Position numbers and translations under genes: made by a program. A stretch of DNA of 64,000 nucleotides from Peptoniphilus equinus (GTDB lineage Bacteria; Bacillota; Clostridia; Tissierellales; Peptoniphilaceae), in NCBI RefSeq assembly GCF_027921445.1, contig NZ_CP115667.1:1302001-1366000 (forward strand), given 5' to 3'. This document shows, one piece after another, positions 52,301 through 61,389 of the stretch. Positions within the stretch are counted from its first letter, which is position 1, and every line of letters begins with the position of its first letter. The notes under the pieces are model-generated. The model was not told the origin of the DNA and did not search any database. It was given only the letters and a program-made list of their open reading frames with translations.

Positions 52301-52461
52301 ACGATTACAATGACGCGTTCTTATGATAACTCTTTATCTTATATGGAGCTTAGCTATACCGATTAACCGATCGGACGCTTCCCTGTGCAGAGCTTAGCAC
52401 TCGCAGCCTATCGAGTCCTGCTTTGCATCTACAATCGCCACAGACTTGAGGTAAAACGGCA

Positions 52462-52495
52462 TAAAAATACCCGAGCTTTTACTGTAAGCTCGGGT
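52462..52495 (-). terminator. Terminator of VOC gene
   Basis: ACCCGAGCTT / AAGCTCGGGT stem (52469-52478 and 52486-52495) followed by a T-run on the minus strand. Confidence 0.9.
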
Positions 52496-52500
52496 TAATT

Positions 52501-52875
52501 TTATTTTGCGCGAATAATTTCAATCTTATAGCCGTCTGGATCTTTGATAAAAAAGAACGAGTCGGAGCCGTCACTGAGACCGGACTTGTCCGTGACGTCA
52601 TACCCTTCCGACTTCAGACGCTCATAGGTGGCGTCGAAATCCTCACATTCAAGAGCGATGTGACCATAACCGTCCCCCAGTTCATAGCGCTCGGTATCAT
52701 AGTTGTACGTGAGTTCCAGCTCCGCGTAGTCTGTCGGCTGTGCCAGATACACCAGTGTAAACTTTTTGTCAGGAAAGTCTTTCGTGCGTGTGACTTCAAA
52801 ACCCAATGCCTTCTCATAGAATGCAATGGAGGCATCCAAATTGCCGACACGAATGCATGTGTGCAAATATTTCAT
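52501..52875 (-). CDS. gloA: VOC-family protein, glyoxalase I type
   Basis: 124 residues of the vicinal-oxygen-chelate fold: KYLHTCIRVGNLDASIAFYE with the metal His, YGHIALECEDFDATYERLKS with a second His, and the terminal KDPDGYKIEII with the Glu ligand. Matches lactoylglutathione lyase, which detoxifies methylglyoxal, but a close relative (for example methylmalonyl-CoA epimerase-like) is possible. Separate unit downstream of the small membrane genes' region. Confidence 0.85.
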   Translation of the reverse strand: MKYLHTCIRVGNLDASIAFYEKALGFEVTRTKDFPDKKFTLVYLAQPTDYAELELTYNYDTERYELGDGYGHIALECEDFDATYERLKSEGYDVTDKSGLSDGSDSFFFIKDPDGYKIEIIRAK

Positions 52876-52924
52876 AATATCACCTCACAGTATTGATACC
52901 ACAATCCCGCCGATTTAAAAAGCT

Positions 52925-52952
52925 AAAAGCCGAGTCCGAAGACTCAGCTTTT
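52925..52952 (-). terminator. Terminator of ppsA
   Basis: AAAAGCCGAGTC / GACTCAGCTTTT stem (52925-52936 and 52941-52952, one G-U) just after the ppsA stop. Confidence 0.85.
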
Positions 52953-52955
52953 TGA

Positions 52956-55298
52956 CTATAGGTTTCTCAGTTTTTTCAAAATCATCTTTTGTTCCACACT
53001 TGCGACGAGGCGGCGGGTGTATTCCACCGTGTCCGGATTGACACTCATGGAAGTGACGCCGCATTCCACCAAGAATTCCGCCAGTTCGGGATATTGGCTT
53101 GGCCCCTGACCGCAAATGGAGCAGGTGATGCCTTTCTTATTGGCGGCATCAATAATAATCTTAAGCGCTCGCTTTACCGCTTCATTCCGTTCATCAAAGT
53201 AACCCATGTTGTTCAGCACACCGCTGTCCCGATCGGCGCCCATAACCAATTGCGTCAAGTCGTTGGAGCCGATGGAGAACCCGTCCACCAGTTCTGCAAA
53301 CTCTTCTGCCTGGAATACCACAGCAGGCACTTCCGCCATAATCCAAATCTTAAAATTTTTCGATTGTTTCAGGCCTTCTTCAGCCATAATACCTTTTACG
53401 GTGACAAGCTCGTCGGTAGTTCGCACAAACGGCAGCATGGCGATGACATTGGTCAGACCGAACTCTTCCCGAACCCGGCGCATTGCTTTACACTCCAGCC
53501 TGAATCCTGCCTCGTACTCAGGGGAGATATAGCGTGAGACCCCACGCCATCCGATCATCGGATTTGCTTCAATCGGTTCAACCTCGTCCCCGCCTTTAAG
53601 GCCGCGGAACTCATTGGTTCTGAAGTCGCTCATCCGAACCACAAGATTTCTCGGATAGATGGCACTGGCCACTTTGGAAATTCCTTCGGCCAATTTATCA
53701 ATCATCAAATCTTCCTGATGGGTCTTCAATAAATACATCGGATGTGCGCCGATCATGTTGGTGAAGATAAACTCGGTACGCATTAACCCGATACCATCAA
53801 ACGGCAAGTTCTTATATTTTTCAATCAGTCCCGGTTCGCCAAGATTCATGTAGATTTTGGTCGCAGTAATCGGCGCAAGGTTGGATTTAAAACTTTCCAC
53901 CCATGCCCCGGACATCACGGCGCCACCCTGTGCCGGTGACGTGTCCTTCGGCTTGTCCTCTTCTTTTAAGACAAACCCTTCATAGACCACGCCACGGGTC
54001 GCATCGACCGTCACTTCCATGCCGTCTTTCAACACTTTCGTGGCGTTCTTGCCGCCTACAATACAAGGAATTTGAAGCTCCCGTGAAACGATGGCCGCAT
54101 GACAGGTGCGTCCTCCTTCGTCAGTGACAACCCCTGCAGCCTTTCGCATAGCAGGGACCATATCCGGATTGGTCATCTCTGTAACGAGAATATCACCCTC
54201 TTGGATCAGATTGATTTCAGAGACGTCTTTGATCAGTTTTACCGTACCGCGGCCGATGCCCGGCGAAGCAGGCAGACCCTTACAGAGCGGTTTTAACACG
54301 TCTTTCTTTTCAAGGGTCGTAATCGGACGGGATTGGAGGAAGTAAAATTCTTTGGTGTCACGATCGAATCCCCATTCCGTATCCTGCACACTGCCATAGA
54401 GGGATTCCACTTTGAGCCCCCGTTCAATCAGTGTGTTCAGTTCGTCGGCACTCAGACATTCGCCATCGACAGCATCAGGACCCAGCACCTCAGCCACAGA
54501 TTTTTCTTCCGTGCCGACGCCGCCTTCCACTTTTACGACCATGGTCTTTTTCGAGGCAAGGTTCTTTTCGATGACAGCTTTAGTCTTTTTGTCGATGACG
54601 TATTCATCCGGCGTTACCATGCCGGAAACGACCGCTTCGCCAAGACCCCAGCTGGCGTTTATCATCATTTCATCTTCGGAGTTGTTGATTGGATTGGCGG
54701 TAAACATGACGCCGGACTTTTCCGAGTTGACCATCTTTTGTACAACGACGGACAGGGAGACGTCAAAATGGTCAAAGTCCTGCTTTTCCCGATAGTAGAT
54801 GGCACGGGATGTCCATAGTGATGCCCAGCAGCTGCGAATGTGTTTGATGAGTTCTTCTTCCCCGCGGATGTGCAGGTACGTATCCTGTTGGCCGGCAAAG
54901 GATGCATCCGGCAAATCCTCTGCTGTGGCTGACGAGCGTACGGCAACTTCCGGATTGTCGACTCCGATACTGTCGGCAAATTCACGGTAAGCTCGGATGA
55001 TCTCCGCTTCGATTTCAGGTTTAATAGGACTGCTGTTGATCTTATCCCGGATATCTTGGGACACGCTTTGGAGTTCGTCAGCGTTGTCCACGTCCAGACC
55101 GTTCACCAACATTTTAACTATCTCATCCAACTCGGAGTAATCAATAAATTCATCATACGCGCCTGCGGTGACGCAAAATCCCGGCGGAACCGGAAGCCCA
55201 AATGCGGTAAGCTCGCCAAGGTTCGCACCTTTGCCACCCACACGCGGTATGTCATTTTTTCCAATTTCTTCAAACCATAAAATATAATTGTAAGCCAT
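52956..55298 (-). CDS. ppsA: Phosphoenolpyruvate synthase
   Basis: 780 residues: N-terminal ATP-binding domain (GGKGANLGELTAFGLPVPPG; EVAVRSSATAEDLPDASFAG), central phospho-His domain (GGRTCHAAIVSRELQIPCIV) and C-terminal PEP/pyruvate barrel (FSIGSNDLTQLVMGADRDSG and the catalytic Cys in CGQGPSQYPE). Converts pyruvate and ATP to PEP, allowing gluconeogenesis from citrate or amino-acid carbon. Monocistronic; an extended TATAAT -10 lies near 55317. Confidence 0.96.
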   Translation of the reverse strand: MAYNYILWFEEIGKNDIPRVGGKGANLGELTAFGLPVPPGFCVTAGAYDEFIDYSELDEIVKMLVNGLDVDNADELQSVSQDIRDKINSSPIKPEIEAEIIRAYREFADSIGVDNPEVAVRSSATAEDLPDASFAGQQDTYLHIRGEEELIKHIRSCWASLWTSRAIYYREKQDFDHFDVSLSVVVQKMVNSEKSGVMFTANPINNSEDEMMINASWGLGEAVVSGMVTPDEYVIDKKTKAVIEKNLASKKTMVVKVEGGVGTEEKSVAEVLGPDAVDGECLSADELNTLIERGLKVESLYGSVQDTEWGFDRDTKEFYFLQSRPITTLEKKDVLKPLCKGLPASPGIGRGTVKLIKDVSEINLIQEGDILVTEMTNPDMVPAMRKAAGVVTDEGGRTCHAAIVSRELQIPCIVGGKNATKVLKDGMEVTVDATRGVVYEGFVLKEEDKPKDTSPAQGGAVMSGAWVESFKSNLAPITATKIYMNLGEPGLIEKYKNLPFDGIGLMRTEFIFTNMIGAHPMYLLKTHQEDLMIDKLAEGISKVASAIYPRNLVVRMSDFRTNEFRGLKGGDEVEPIEANPMIGWRGVSRYISPEYEAGFRLECKAMRRVREEFGLTNVIAMLPFVRTTDELVTVKGIMAEEGLKQSKNFKIWIMAEVPAVVFQAEEFAELVDGFSIGSNDLTQLVMGADRDSGVLNNMGYFDERNEAVKRALKIIIDAANKKGITCSICGQGPSQYPELAEFLVECGVTSMSVNPDTVEYTRRLVASVEQKMILKKLRNL

Positions 55299-55345
55299 AA
55301 GCCCTCCTCGAAAAATATTATAGCATATTATTCAATTATACCGTA

Positions 55346-55879
55346 CTATTTTTTTAATTCTTCGATAAGTTGTGCAATAGATTTGGTACTTACCACATCG
55401 CGCGGTACGCCCAGCTCCTCCAAGGCCAGATACAGCTCCGTCTCAGAATTGGCTTCCACTTCCGCATAGGGCAGCGGATACGTGGCCTCATCCCAACGAT
55501 CCAAATCAATGCGACAGGTTTTAAAGCGATAGGATGTCCGCTCCTTATAGCCCTGTTGCTGCATGTCGTAACCCATAAGACGCAGAATGTCCTCCATGGC
55601 GCTCACACCGACAAATTCCACCGTGTGTTCCACATTCTCCCGAACACCTTGATCGGTGATCTGTTCTTTAAAGGTGAGGTAGTTCACGATCCCGCTGTCA
55701 TCTTTGGTGGTTCGGATCCTAAGGTAGCCTTTTTCCTCAGGAATGGGGTGCGTCGTGGAATTGACGGTAATGTTCAGCTGTTTTTCCTCGGCTATTTTTG
55801 TCCCACCCAAATCTTTGATTTTAGTTTCCAACGCTGCCAAGTCAATCCCCAGTAATTTTACTTCAATTTCCCGTTCCAT
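55346..55879 (-). CDS. CYTH-domain protein
   Basis: 177 residues. The N-terminal EREIEVKLLG is the ExExK motif of CYTH triphosphate-tunnel enzymes; KGYLRIRTTK and YRFKTCRIDLDRWDEATYPL-type stretches add further tunnel residues, ending KSIAQLIEELKK. Such proteins are class IV adenylate cyclases, thiamine- or inorganic triphosphatases. The substrate cannot be told here. Overlaps the metallophosphoesterase gene by 22 bases; last gene of a coupled four-gene operon. Confidence 0.85.
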   Translation of the reverse strand: MEREIEVKLLGIDLAALETKIKDLGGTKIAEEKQLNITVNSTTHPIPEEKGYLRIRTTKDDSGIVNYLTFKEQITDQGVRENVEHTVEFVGVSAMEDILRLMGYDMQQQGYKERTSYRFKTCRIDLDRWDEATYPLPYAEVEANSETELYLALEELGVPRDVVSTKSIAQLIEELKK

Positions 55880-56553
55880 GTTACCTCCTGAAGTTTAAAG
55901 TCCACATAGTCTGCGGACACGCACTGATAGTTCACGCCCAGCCGCGGGACTTCGCTGATCTGACGATGCCCTTCAGCGTGGAGATGGCCATAGACTACGG
56001 TGTCCACATGATAGGCTGCAAGCAGTTCAGAGAAGTCGTTGTTGGAAAAATCCATATTGTACGGCGGATAGTGAATCATGGCGATGATACGCTCCGCCCT
56101 CGCCGCCTTTAGGGAGTTCTCCAAACGAATAAGCTCGCGTTTATAGATTTTCTCATCATCGGCAGTAAATTCACTCATGTCTCGACTGATCCAGCCGCGA
56201 GTGCCCACAATGGACACGTCACCAAAGGTGTAGGCGTTGTTTTGAATAAAGACCAGAGAACGACACTTCAGGTCGTTCATCTTGGCAAGACTCGACCACC
56301 AATAATCGTGATTGCCGCGAATGAGCGCCTTCGTGCCCGGCAAAGTATCCAATGTTTTAAGATCCGCCAAAGCTTCATCCAGTTTCAGCGCCCATGAAAT
56401 GTCCCCTGCGACAAGCACCACGTCGTCATCGGTCACTTTAGCCTTCCAGTCTTCAATAATACGTGCTTTGTGATTCGCCCATGTCGGCCCGAAAACGTCC
56501 ATGGGTTTGTCCCCGTAAGGATCGAAGTGTAAGTCTCCAATGGCATAAATCAT
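55858..56553 (-). CDS. Cytosolic metallophosphoesterase
   Basis: 231-residue calcineurin-like phosphoesterase: YAIGDLHFDPYG (Asp, His), VAGDISWALKLDEAL (Asp), IRGNHDYWWSS (Asn, His), IHYPPYNMDF and VVYGHLHAEG (His pair) are the five metal motifs. No membrane segment or signal peptide. Its stop is inside the CYTH gene and its start overlaps the yhaN stop (ATGA), so it is translationally coupled on both sides. Confidence 0.88.
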   Translation of the reverse strand: MIYAIGDLHFDPYGDKPMDVFGPTWANHKARIIEDWKAKVTDDDVVLVAGDISWALKLDEALADLKTLDTLPGTKALIRGNHDYWWSSLAKMNDLKCRSLVFIQNNAYTFGDVSIVGTRGWISRDMSEFTADDEKIYKRELIRLENSLKAARAERIIAMIHYPPYNMDFSNNDFSELLAAYHVDTVVYGHLHAEGHRQISEVPRLGVNYQCVSADYVDFKLQEVTWNGKLK

Positions 56554-58751
56554 AAGCTCACCTTATAGTATGGCGTATTCAGGAGTTGTTCTTCCCGATC
56601 CAACGCCGTAAAAATAAGAATTTGACGGTTCAACGTGCCCAAAAAGTTCAACGTTGCTTTTAATCGTCTGTCGTCGTAGGTGATGAAGTGGTCATCTAAT
56701 ATAAGGGGCGCCCCTTGAATCAAACAGTCTGCCGCACCGAGTCGAAGAGCCAGGAAGAGCTGATCCGCCGTTCCTTCACTGAGATCCGACACATCCACCA
56801 TGCGTTGAGATGTCTCGTCCAACACTTTGACTTTCAAGTGGTTGTCCATCGCAATGGCACTGTACTTTCCTTCAGTAATCGCCTTAAAATAAGCGCCCGC
56901 TTTCTCCTTGAGGCTTGCAATGTAGTTCGCATCCCCTTGACTCAAGGTCACAAGGGCCTGATACGCTTCGTTGAGGTGTGTGTGTCTGTCCTGCAGTTCA
57001 TTCAACGCCTCTTGAATCCGACCTTCTTCTTCCCTTAGTGTCTTAAGCATAGCTTGCCGCTTTTCTGCTAAAAGATAACCTTGCTGCTCGCCTTTTAAAC
57101 GCAGCTTCAACTCGGTTAACGTGCGGTTTTCGCTTTCGTAGTCCCCCTCCACGATATGGATATGATGATTTAAATCTTCTAACTTCCGACCTCGAAGCAT
57201 GGTGGCGATCATCGCTTGACGATGCTTATACTGCGCCTCGGCACTGGCGGCAACTTGAAGTGCTTCAACATCCACAGCCCCGGTAAGGTGATGTGTCTCA
57301 AGCAGTGCATTGAGCCGTTCCCGGATCCTGTGGCCCTCTTCCGTTAAACTGTCCCGATAGCTGGTTTTATAATTTTCCTTGGACATATAGTCCCGATACG
57401 CCAGCTTTTGTCTGCCGAGAATGTCTCTGAGTTCTCGCAGCTCGGTGACCTCATATTTCTCAAACAGCGCTTCCAGTTCGTGATCCATGGCCTTCTTTTC
57501 TTTGGTCTTTTTTAACGACGTGAGTTCATACCCTTTGATCCGACTTTCCAGACGAGCCGGTACTTTGGCTTTGATGCGGTAGGCCACCCACCGCTGACGG
57601 AAATAAAGAAGTCCCGCCGCCATCAACAAGAGTGTAAAGGGATTGTCCCGGTAAAGGAAAAGCCCGATACCTGCTGCACTGATCAGAATACCCAGAGCCA
57701 TTTTCAACTTCAGTATCAAGAGCTCCCGGCTCATACCCTTTAGATCTTCCTGAAGAATTTTAATCTCCCTGGAATTGTTCACCGCATTCAATTCTTCCAG
57801 ACGGGAGGTAATGCGTTCTACCGTTTGGTAAGCTTCTCTATCGAAGTAAACCTCACCGGTATGCTCCGCCGCTTCAGCGGCAAGCTTACTCTCAATGCTT
57901 TGGAGCTGATCCTGGAGTTTTTGAATGGCAAGATAGTCTTCAAAGTTACCGCCGCCTAGGTTGTCCTGTCCCTGAAGATGGATAATCTCATCATAGTCTC
58001 GCTGCTCGTTCGAAGCCTTTAGGGTCCGCACAAAGTCCTCTTGAAGCTCCACAGATTTCTTGAGCTCCAAATAGTTCGCCACGATGGTCTCGTCTTCACC
58101 TTGGCGAAGCAGCAGCTCCTGCTTTTTCGCCGTAACGACATCCAGTTCGCTGTAAAGCTTACCCAGCGGCGTCGCTTTGCGCTTAGCGGAACCTAAAGCG
58201 TCCAGTTGCCCTTTGACCGACAAGGCTGCATCTTTGGGCGAATAGGTGTCGTACTGATTTTCAAAATCCAAAAGCGCTTTATGAATGGCTTCGGTGCCGT
58301 CGTCACCCACCGTGGCCTGACGCTGACCGATAGCGGCACTTGCGGAAAACACCCGTCGACTCACCCCGAAAAAATAGCTCCCCGGCTGAGGGACTTTCGA
58401 AAAGGTGAAAAGCTCCGGCTCATCACTGAGATCTTCGCCGGTATCCCGATTGGTAAAGCGTATCGCTCCGCTGTCAAAATCTCGCCACAGATGAAACAGA
58501 TCTCCGTCCTCCACCACCATGCTTCCTTGATAGGCACCGCCGTCCCAAGGACTGAAACGAGCTCGATCTTCCGTGTATGCACGACGCTTCTGATCTTTCC
58601 CGAATCCGTAAAACATCCCCTCAATCACGTGGTATAACGTGCTCTTGCCGCTTTCATTGTCCCCGCGGATAATGTTGATGCCCGGTTGCAACATGATGTG
58701 TCGATCATGAAATTTTCCAAAGCCGAGAATGTTCAGTTCTTTAATAATCAT
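56550..58751 (-). CDS. YhaN-like SMC/Rad50-type ATPase
   Basis: 733 residues; partner of a nuclease, by analogy with Rad50/SbcC. Walker A GDNESGKSTLYHVIEGM near the N-terminus, long coiled coils, then two membrane helices within the coiled coil (KMALGILISAAGIGLFLY; NPFTLLLMAAGLLYFRQRWV), and the ABC signature LSEGTADQLFLALRL plus Walker B APLILDDHF at the C-terminus. This membrane-inserted Rad50 form is known from Bacillus YhaN. The start is ATG 58751 with GGAG upstream; its 5' end overlaps yhaO. Operon partner supports DNA repair or nucleic-acid processing. Confidence 0.88.
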   Translation of the reverse strand: MIIKELNILGFGKFHDRHIMLQPGINIIRGDNESGKSTLYHVIEGMFYGFGKDQKRRAYTEDRARFSPWDGGAYQGSMVVEDGDLFHLWRDFDSGAIRFTNRDTGEDLSDEPELFTFSKVPQPGSYFFGVSRRVFSASAAIGQRQATVGDDGTEAIHKALLDFENQYDTYSPKDAALSVKGQLDALGSAKRKATPLGKLYSELDVVTAKKQELLLRQGEDETIVANYLELKKSVELQEDFVRTLKASNEQRDYDEIIHLQGQDNLGGGNFEDYLAIQKLQDQLQSIESKLAAEAAEHTGEVYFDREAYQTVERITSRLEELNAVNNSREIKILQEDLKGMSRELLILKLKMALGILISAAGIGLFLYRDNPFTLLLMAAGLLYFRQRWVAYRIKAKVPARLESRIKGYELTSLKKTKEKKAMDHELEALFEKYEVTELRELRDILGRQKLAYRDYMSKENYKTSYRDSLTEEGHRIRERLNALLETHHLTGAVDVEALQVAASAEAQYKHRQAMIATMLRGRKLEDLNHHIHIVEGDYESENRTLTELKLRLKGEQQGYLLAEKRQAMLKTLREEEGRIQEALNELQDRHTHLNEAYQALVTLSQGDANYIASLKEKAGAYFKAITEGKYSAIAMDNHLKVKVLDETSQRMVDVSDLSEGTADQLFLALRLGAADCLIQGAPLILDDHFITYDDRRLKATLNFLGTLNRQILIFTALDREEQLLNTPYYKVSL

Positions 58752-59724
58752 GGGCGGTCTCCAAAAGGGCGCGTGCTGCCACAAGAAAACTTTCCCCTTT
58801 GACCAAGGTGTGAAGTTTCACAAAAAGGGGATCAGATAAGATGTCGTCATCCAATTCCGGACGGGTATGATTTTTAAATTCCAAATAATAGGCCGGGTAG
58901 TCAAAGAGATGTTCCAAATCCGTATACGGACTGGACCCTTCAAAGACAATGCGAAGAAAATCCTCATTGTGAGCTTCGACTATCGTCTCCACTTTTTGGC
59001 GCAGTGTGTCGAGACTCAGACCGGTCACATCCACACTCAGCTCCACATAACGCCGCTTGGCACTTTCAATAAACTCCGGCACCATCGCGTCGGTATCCAC
59101 CACATAAAAGCCGTGGGCGCCTTCATCCTTAAACTTGAGCGGTGCCAACGCGCCGGCATAGTACATTGTCGGCGCCACCTGGTGAGGCTTGTGAATGTGC
59201 CCCAAAGCCACATAATCAAAGTCTGTCAAGGCCGCCACATCCAGTTTGAAATGGTGCTCGTCGCGAACGTCGCCGTGAAGTAGGGCAATGTTCTTATAGT
59301 TCTTGTCCAAGTCAAAGTCCAAGTCATGAGCGAAGTCGTAAGCAACGTTCCAGCTGATGCCGTAGATGCGGACGTCATCTATTTCGAAGACGTTGTCCTC
59401 AAGAAGATGGACATTGTCCGGCAATTTGAACTTGCGATACAACGACGCACTGTCCACCGGATCGTGATTGCCGCCGATGAGCACAATCTCGCCTTTAAAT
59501 TTACTGAACAACATCAAAAGCCGCTCCATGTCCTGAGCCGAAAAGACGTCTGCCTCATAGAGATCCCCTGCGATGAGGATGAACGCCACGTCATTGGCTC
59601 CGGCATAGCCGATGAGATTGGAGAGCGCCGTCCACAACTCCTCACGTCGCTGTGCGGCATATTTAAAATGCTTTTCTTTATATAGACGACCTAAATGCAG
59701 GTCTGCCGTGTGCAAAAATTTCAT
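58741..59724 (-). CDS. YhaO-like DNA repair exonuclease (SbcD/Mre11-type)
   Basis: 327 residues; metallophosphoesterase nuclease: KFLHTADLHLGRLYK (Asp, His), LIAGDLYEADVFS (Asp), IGGNHDPVDS (Asn, His), LLHGDV and LGHIHKPHQV (His pair). Partner of the YhaN-like ATPase, as YhaO-YhaN in Bacillus and SbcD-SbcC more widely. The start is ATG 59724; an adjacent TTG at 59727 is less likely. A TATAAT -10 (59742-59747, minus strand) precedes it. First gene of the coupled operon. Confidence 0.88.
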   Translation of the reverse strand: MKFLHTADLHLGRLYKEKHFKYAAQRREELWTALSNLIGYAGANDVAFILIAGDLYEADVFSAQDMERLLMLFSKFKGEIVLIGGNHDPVDSASLYRKFKLPDNVHLLEDNVFEIDDVRIYGISWNVAYDFAHDLDFDLDKNYKNIALLHGDVRDEHHFKLDVAALTDFDYVALGHIHKPHQVAPTMYYAGALAPLKFKDEGAHGFYVVDTDAMVPEFIESAKRRYVELSVDVTGLSLDTLRQKVETIVEAHNEDFLRIVFEGSSPYTDLEHLFDYPAYYLEFKNHTRPELDDDILSDPLFVKLHTLVKGESFLVAARALLETAHDY

Positions 59725-59889
59725 CAATAATCACCGTCTCTATTATACACTATGGCGCCGCATCTGCCTTAACCGTCACTGTAAATCTTTTTACATCCGA
59801 CAACGTAAGCAAATGAACCGATACGCCTTCACGTGATAAGACTCTCACCACACCGACGACAAGGCCTTGTGCTCCGGTAACTTATGCCA

Positions 59890-59914
59890 TAAAAAAAAGA
59901 GGGCGCTCGCCCTC
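59890..59914 (-). terminator. Terminator of isochorismatase-like gene
   Basis: GAGGGCG / CGCCCTC stem (59899-59905 and 59908-59914) with T8 on the minus strand, 3 bases after the stop. Confidence 0.92.
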
Positions 59915-59917
59915 ATT

Positions 59918-60469
59918 TTACAAAATTAATTTTTGTACCGCCTTAAACTCCGCTGTCCCGGAGATGGAATTCAAGTCAAACATCACCGTCTCCACATTGG
60001 TGACGCAGGCACCCATCTGTGCCATCTGGCTCAAGGCATTGTCTTTGTTGTGCGGATCACGAGATCCTACGGCATCTGCCGCAACAAACACCTCATACCC
60101 TGCCTCAATCAGGTCACGCACTGTGAGAAGCACACAGATGTGAGCTTCAATACCGCTCACTACAATCTGTTTTTTGCCCGTCTCCTTTAACGTAGCCACA
60201 AACTCCGGCTCCAACATACAGCTAAAAGCCGTCTTTTCAATCTCTTTAGCCTCAGGCAGTGCGGCTTTTAACGTGCTGTGATTGTACCCCAATCCTTTGG
60301 GATACTGAGCGGTAAAAAGCGCTTCGGTGTGCATGATGTTTGCCATATCCGCAAGGATTTGAGCTTTTTTGAGTACGTCGTCGTGATGGTCAATAGCTTT
60401 TAACAGTTTGTCCTGTATATCGATGAATAAAAATAACGTAGTGTCTTTGTTTAATTTAAAAGATGTCAC
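59918..60469 (-). CDS. Isochorismatase-family hydrolase
   Basis: 183 residues with the cysteine-hydrolase fold: FLFIDIQDKL (Asp), IEKTAFSCM (Lys) and VSGIEAHICVLLTVRDLIEA (Cys nucleophile). Broad family (nicotinamidases, isochorismatases, ureidohydrolases); this short form is usually uncharacterised. Its ATG overlaps the stop of the PfkB-like gene, so the two are coupled and may act on a related compound. Confidence 0.85.
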   Translation of the reverse strand: MTSFKLNKDTTLFLFIDIQDKLLKAIDHHDDVLKKAQILADMANIMHTEALFTAQYPKGLGYNHSTLKAALPEAKEIEKTAFSCMLEPEFVATLKETGKKQIVVSGIEAHICVLLTVRDLIEAGYEVFVAADAVGSRDPHNKDNALSQMAQMGACVTNVETVMFDLNSISGTAEFKAVQKLIL

Positions 60470-61371
60470 ACTATACCTCCAAGTTGTCGGACCTCAATGC
60501 GATTCATCGTTGCCTTGAGATCACTGAGATCGTCGTCATGTCGGGCGTCAAACAGCGCAAACGCCACAGCAAATTTCAGCGTCATAATAATGTCATAGCC
60601 TCGATCCATGCCAAGAGCCATACCGCTTAACAGGCCGAAAGGTCGGAAACGGCCGCGGTGGGCAATGTTGTCAAAATCCACCCTGTAACTCTCCGATTTG
60701 GTGGCGATGATCACACCGGTGTCGCTGTTGACCACCAGCACCCCGACCCCTTGGTCAAAGATTATGTTCGCAAGTTTCACCACATCCTGCTCCCGTTTGA
60801 TGGAAAAACCGGTATAACTTTCCAAATCTTCCTTTTCCACGAGCAGAAGATACGGCTTCGATGTGATGACCGTCTCAATCCGCTCCGGCGCCACAAGTAC
60901 AGGCTTAGTTTTTCTGTAGCAAAGATTCAGCATGTTGCGATAGAGGACGGCATCCAAAACCGGATTTTCTCGTCCAAGGATCACGCCGTCAACGCGGTCC
61001 AGCATCTCGCCGAAAGCGACCAGAATGCTTTCCTGTTCTTCAGTGGTAAGCGACTGCATCGGCTTTGTGAGCTCCGTCTTAAGGACATTGCTGCGAATAA
61101 CCACGCGTTCCGGCGTGGCAGCCTGAACGGTGACCGTCTCATACAGCACATGACTTGCCTCTAAATCGACAGTAAACTCACGTCCTAAAGTGCCTCCGAC
61201 AAAACTTAATACGAGCACGTCATCCAAGCCGCTTAAAAGTTTGGCCACATCCACCGTGTCACCGCCGGCACGCAATGTCGTCTCAGAAAAATAATTCACC
61301 CGGTGCTTATGAAACTCGTCCACATGGTACACCCGCTGAACTTCCGGATTGAACTCACAAAACAGAATCAT
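60466..61371 (-). CDS. PfkB-like protein lacking the catalytic GxGD motif
   Basis: 301 residues resembling 1-phosphofructokinase/tagatose-6-phosphate kinases. The N-terminal ILFCEFNPEVQRVYHVDEFH and the RAGGDTVDVAKLLSGL segment match PfkB sugar kinases. The hallmark C-terminal GAGD (catalytic Asp and anion hole) is not recognisable; AHRGRFRPFGLLSGMALGMD stands in that place, without the Asp. An otherwise well-preserved fold with no sign of decay suggests a non-kinase or regulatory role. Coupled to the isochorismatase-like gene. Confidence 0.7.
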   Translation of the reverse strand: MILFCEFNPEVQRVYHVDEFHKHRVNYFSETTLRAGGDTVDVAKLLSGLDDVLVLSFVGGTLGREFTVDLEASHVLYETVTVQAATPERVVIRSNVLKTELTKPMQSLTTEEQESILVAFGEMLDRVDGVILGRENPVLDAVLYRNMLNLCYRKTKPVLVAPERIETVITSKPYLLLVEKEDLESYTGFSIKREQDVVKLANIIFDQGVGVLVVNSDTGVIIATKSESYRVDFDNIAHRGRFRPFGLLSGMALGMDRGYDIIMTLKFAVAFALFDARHDDDLSDLKATMNRIEVRQLGGIV

Positions 61372-61389
61372 AATGTCCCTCCGATGCCT

